9,552 nt of DNA from contig JASHSD010000876.1 in NCBI GenBank assembly GCA_030036985.1, forward strand, positions 1 through 9,552. Direction: 5' to 3'. Of this stretch, positions 7,353-9,552 are shown one piece after another (positions within the stretch are counted from its first letter, which is position 1; each line of letters begins with the position of its first letter). A program made the translations under genes and the position numbers. The notes under the pieces were generated by a model. It had not been told where the DNA came from and searched no databases. It saw nothing but the letters and a program-made list of their open reading frames with translations. The stretch comes from Bryobacteraceae bacterium (lineage in GTDB: Bacteria > Acidobacteriota > Terriglobia > Bryobacterales > Bryobacteraceae).

Positions 7353-7505
7353 AGGTCGCAACACGCCCTAAGACATTCATTCTCTGCGGAGCCATTCCGT
7401 TCACATTTTTTTCGGAGTAACGGGCCGAAAAACACCGAACGCCGGGGACCTCGTCGGAATGCATATATAGTAAGCGTCGTACGCACACTGCCGGAGGCTC
7501 GATTC
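7353..7505. promoter_or_regulatory. Divergent intergenic control region
   Basis: About 150 bases separate the minus-strand cluster from the plus-strand dehydrogenase, so promoters for both should lie here. An inverted repeat has arms TTTTTCGG (7408-7415) and CCGAAAAA (7425-7432) around a 9-base centre, and could be an operator. An AT-rich TATATAGT (7464-7471) could be a -10 element for the plus-strand gene, but no convincing -35 element is seen. No promoter can be assigned firmly on the minus strand. Confidence 0.5.
7493..7497 (+). promoter_or_regulatory. Shine-Dalgarno GGAGG of the divergent PQQ dehydrogenase
   Basis: GGAGG lies 8 bases before ATG 7506. This and the signal peptide directly after that ATG fix the start, although the frame stays open far upstream through the antisense of the neighbouring gene. 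Confidence 0.8.
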
Positions 7506-9143
7506 ATGAAGAAGCACATGCTTGCACTAATCGCCATGAGCGGACTGCTGCAGGCTCAAAAGGCCGCGGCCCCGGCCGCCGGGGAAGCGCACGTCACTCC
7601 GGTCCCATTCAGCCGGATTCTCGCCGCGAGTCAGGCGGAACCCCAGAACTGGCTCACATACTCGGGCAGTTACTCGAGCCAACGATACAGCAACCTCACG
7701 CAGATCACACCTGGAAACGCGAAGGATCTGGCGCTCAAATGGGTGTTTCAGGCGCGTTCTCTCGAAAAACACGAAGTGACGCCTTTGGTTGTCGATGGCG
7801 TGATGTACACCGTGCAGTTTAACGACGTGATCGCTCTCGACGCCGTCACCGGCAAGCCGATCTGGACGCATGCGTACAAGCCAAGCCCGGACGCCCATGC
7901 CTGCTGTGGTCAATTGACGCGCGGATTGGCGATTCTCGGAGACAAAGTCTTTCTGGCGGCCCTCGACACGCACCTGATCGCGCTGGATGCGAAGACTGGG
8001 AAGGAAGTCTGGAACGTGCAGGTGGCCGACCCGAAGGAGAAGTATTCTTTCACTCACGCGCCCCTCGCGATCAAGGACAAGATTATTGAGGGACCGTCGG
8101 GCGGCGAATTCGGCATTCGTGGTTTTCTCGCGGCATTCGACGCCAACACGGGCAAAGAGGTATGGCGTTTCAATACCATCCCCGGACCCGGCGAGCCGGG
8201 CAACGAAACCTGGGCGGGCGACTCGTGGAAACACGGCGGCGCTCCGATCTGGATGACCGGATCGTATGACCCCGATACAAACCTGACGTTCTGGGGCGTG
8301 GGCAATCCCGGACCCGACTGGAACGGTGACGGCCGCCTCGGTGACAACCTCTACAGTTGCTCGGTGATCGCTCTCGATGCCGATACCGGAAAGCTCAAAT
8401 GGTATTACCAGTTCTCCCCGCACAACGAGTTCGATTGGGACTCGGTGCAGGTGCCGGTGCTCGCGGATATCGAGTGGAAGGGGCGTCCGCGCAAGGTGAT
8501 GCTCTGGGCGAATCGAAGCGGAGTGTTCTACGTTCTCGACCGGACGACCGGCGAATTCCTGCTGGGCAAGCCGTTCGTAAAAACGAACTGGCTCGCCGGT
8601 TTCGACGAGAAAGGCCGGCCGCTTCGCACGCCGGGCGTCGTTCCGACGAAAGAGGGGACACTGGTTTACCCCGGAAACCAAGGGGCGACAAACTGGTACA
8701 ACCCGTCGTACAGTCCGAAGACCGGCCTTTTCTACATTCCCACTTGGGAGAACAGCTCGACCACATATATCAAAGACGAAGAGCCGCCCGAGTTTCATTC
8801 CGGCCAGACGTTCAGTGGGGCTTTCCCCAGAGGCGGCAGGAAAGAAGACGATTTCTACAGCGCGATCCGCGCGATCGATCCCCGCACGGGAGAGAAGAAA
8901 TGGAATTACCGTTTGCGCGTTCCGTCGACCGAGGCGGGGGTCCTGACAACCGCGGGTAACATTCTTTTCAGCGGAGGCCGCGACGGCGCGTTCTACGCGC
9001 TTGACGCCCGCGACGGCAAGCTGCTCTGGGAAACGAACCTCGGTCCGTCTGTGGCCGCGGGACCCATGACGTTCGCAGTCAATGGCAAGCAGTACGTCAG
9101 CATTCAGGCCGGACCGTCGCTGTTTACTTTCGCCTTGAGATAG
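7506..9143 (+). CDS. PQQ-dependent alcohol dehydrogenase, predicted lanthanide type
   Basis: Secreted quinoprotein of 545 residues, predicted to oxidise an alcohol or aldehyde in the periplasm. MKKHMLALIAMSGLLQA is a signal peptide. Key residues: Cys-Cys 133-134 (HACCGQ), Glu 201 (GGEF), Trp 249, Asn 267 (GNPGP), catalytic Asp 310, Arg 337 (ANRSGVFYVLDR; Arg as in methanol dehydrogenases, Lys in the three operon enzymes) and Asn 396 (TNW). The block PHNEFDWDSVQ aligns with PHDEWDFAGVN of calcium methanol dehydrogenase and puts Asp 312 at the +2 position, the extra ligand typical of lanthanide-dependent XoxF/ExaF/PedH enzymes. No heme motif. It is shorter and clearly more distant than the three operon copies, so it is not a recent duplicate of them. 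It ends in a double stop (TAG TAA). The metal assignment rests on an alignment made by eye. Confidence 0.94.
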   Translation: MKKHMLALIAMSGLLQAQKAAAPAAGEAHVTPVPFSRILAASQAEPQNWLTYSGSYSSQRYSNLTQITPGNAKDLALKWVFQARSLEKHEVTPLVVDGVMYTVQFNDVIALDAVTGKPIWTHAYKPSPDAHACCGQLTRGLAILGDKVFLAALDTHLIALDAKTGKEVWNVQVADPKEKYSFTHAPLAIKDKIIEGPSGGEFGIRGFLAAFDANTGKEVWRFNTIPGPGEPGNETWAGDSWKHGGAPIWMTGSYDPDTNLTFWGVGNPGPDWNGDGRLGDNLYSCSVIALDADTGKLKWYYQFSPHNEFDWDSVQVPVLADIEWKGRPRKVMLWANRSGVFYVLDRTTGEFLLGKPFVKTNWLAGFDEKGRPLRTPGVVPTKEGTLVYPGNQGATNWYNPSYSPKTGLFYIPTWENSSTTYIKDEEPPEFHSGQTFSGAFPRGGRKEDDFYSAIRAIDPRTGEKKWNYRLRVPSTEAGVLTTAGNILFSGGRDGAFYALDARDGKLLWETNLGPSVAAGPMTFAVNGKQYVSIQAGPSLFTFALR

Positions 9144-9167
9144 TAAATGCCCTTGCGGGATGTTGCC

Positions 9168-9184
9168 TGACCTCTCCGGGGTCA
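9168..9184 (+). terminator. Weak hairpin after the PQQ dehydrogenase
   Basis: TGACC (9168-9172) pairs with GGTCA (9180-9184), extendable by a U-G and a C-G pair to a 3-base loop, starting 24 bases after the stop. No T-run follows, so intrinsic termination is doubtful. A second small hairpin lies at 9234-9247 (ACTAC, TTCG loop, GTAGT) followed by only two Ts. Confidence 0.25.
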
Positions 9185-9303
9185 CACTAATGCTCGTAGA
9201 ATGTCTTGCGCCAACCACTAACCGGGGTTCGTCACTACTTCGGTAGTTTGAAGCTGTTTTGACGTGGGTGGCGGAGTTAACTGCCGGAGGCTCAGCGGAG
9301 GTT

Positions 9304-9348
9304 TCTGCAAACAGTGATGTAGTGCAGACCTGCCCTCTTGAAGGCAGG
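9304..9348 (+). other. Two adjacent stem-loops ahead of the transposase
   Basis: TCTGCA (9304-9309) pairs with TGCAGA (9323-9328). Directly after it CCTGCC (9329-9334) pairs with GGCAGG (9343-9348) around an 8-base loop. The second stem could instead extend outward, CAG 9325-9327 with CTG 9349-9351 across one bulged base, at the expense of the first. They lie in the probable leader of the transposase gene, just before a GGAGG at 9351-9355. Confidence 0.45.
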
Positions 9349-9375
9349 CTGGAGGCATGACACGATCAGCTCAGA

Positions 9376-9552
9376 ATGTTTCTGCGCGCGAATCATCGCG
9401 GCAAGGATGGCAAGGACCACACCTGTTGGTCGCTGGTGGAGACGGTGCGCACACCGGATGGTCCGCGCCAGAAGACGCTTTGCTGTCCGGGCGAGCTGAA
9501 TAGTTCGGCGCAGGCGCGGTGGCTGAGAACGGTCGAGGTCTTCAATGAGCAG
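9376..9552 (+). CDS. Transposase, IS1634-like family, N-terminal 59 residues (runs off the window)
   Basis: The open frame from ATG 9376 to the window end begins MFLRANHRGKDGKDHTCWSL and continues with VETVRT, then GELNSSAQARW and VEVFNEQ. This matches the N-terminal pattern of IS1634-like transposases (MFLR, KDGK, a Trp-Ser-x-Val-Glu block, then GE(L/I)N-SS and a VEVF block), recalled from the family rather than searched. Such proteins are DDE enzymes that cut and join the ends of their own element; the catalytic part is outside the window. The nearest strong Shine-Dalgarno, GGAGG at 9351-9355, is 20 bases upstream, too far for efficient initiation at 9376. Either translation is deliberately weak or another start applies. 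The family call is moderate; that it is a transposase is more secure. Confidence 0.75.
   Translation, partial: MFLRANHRGKDGKDHTCWSLVETVRTPDGPRQKTLCCPGELNSSAQARWLRTVEVFNEQ

Larger units (their letters stand above)
9144..9552 (+). mobile_element. Left part of an insertion sequence (IS1634-like); left end not defined
   Basis: The transposase start at 9376 shows that an insertion element enters the window here. Its left terminus must lie somewhere in the 230 non-coding bases after the dehydrogenase stop, but the right end is outside, so terminal inverted repeats and target duplications cannot be found. The stretch 9144-9375 holds no gene I can support, only short hairpins. Confidence 0.5.

Noticed and set aside
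6528..7505. 325-residue upstream extension of the plus-strand dehydrogenase
   Set aside because: The extension is antisense to the TIMP-like gene (its Val/Ile runs are the complement of the Asp codons). A signal peptide and GGAGG at 7493 place the start at 7506.
8316..8352. EF-hand-like D-W-N-G-D-G loop in the divergent dehydrogenase
   Set aside because: It lacks the acidic residue at position 12 and matches the ordinary W-N-G-D-x-R-x-GDN loop of the dehydrogenase family beside the active-site Asn.
7527..9218. 563-residue open frame on the minus strand
   Set aside because: It lies fully antisense to the well-supported PQQ dehydrogenase, has no recognisable domain, and is expected from GC-rich codon bias.
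9220..9250. tRNA-like GGGGTTCG near the IS left side
   Set aside because: No acceptor, D or anticodon stems fit around it; it instead forms a small UUCG hairpin at 9234-9247.
9280..9293. 14-base repeat ACTGCCGGAGGCTC shared with 7487-7500
   Set aside because: A single short match built around a GGAGG motif; a chance match of this size is plausible in a window this long, and nothing else extends it.

Overview
The window comes from a GC-rich bacterial chromosome. Acidobacteria, probably Bryobacterales/Solibacter-like, is my best guess. It rests on several secreted PQQ-dependent dehydrogenases close together, a secreted protein joining a TIMP/NTR-like domain to a carboxypeptidase-regulatory-like domain, a short PC-PLC type phospholipase C and an IS1634-like transposase. 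This is an inference from gene content, not a phylogenetic result.

Layout. (1) Bases 1-724 (+): the 3' part of a phospholipase C/acid phosphatase family gene, split by a 4-base expansion of a GGGT tandem repeat at 424-435. (2) Bases 737-7352 (-): four genes in one direction. Transcription order is the Asp-rich TIMP-like/CReg secreted protein (7352-6216), then three paralogous PQQ dehydrogenases (6143-4380, 4365-2557, 2536-737). The three dehydrogenases are 14 and 20 bases apart, with Shine-Dalgarno sequences lying in or next to the preceding stop codon, so they look like one translationally linked operon. (3) Bases 7353-7505: a divergent intergenic region with an AT-rich inverted repeat. (4) Bases 7506-9143 (+): a fourth, more distant PQQ dehydrogenase. 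(5) Bases 9144-9552: non-coding sequence with several hairpins, then the first 59 codons of a transposase that runs off the window.

How it may work together. All four dehydrogenases have a signal peptide, the vicinal Cys-Cys pair and the Glu/Asn/Asp active-site set of type I quinoprotein alcohol dehydrogenases, and none has a c-type heme motif. They should oxidise alcohols or aldehydes in the periplasm and pass electrons to a separate cytochrome encoded elsewhere. PQQ synthesis genes are also absent here. The main point of interest is the metal site. The three operon enzymes have Thr two residues after the catalytic Asp, as in calcium-type enzymes. The divergent enzyme has Asp there (Asp-Trp-Asp), the signature of lanthanide-dependent XoxF/PedH-type enzymes. 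The locus therefore looks like a calcium-type set facing a lanthanide-type enzyme across a shared control region, next to a secreted protein carrying runs of 6, 5 and 7 Asp. That functional reading is a hypothesis.
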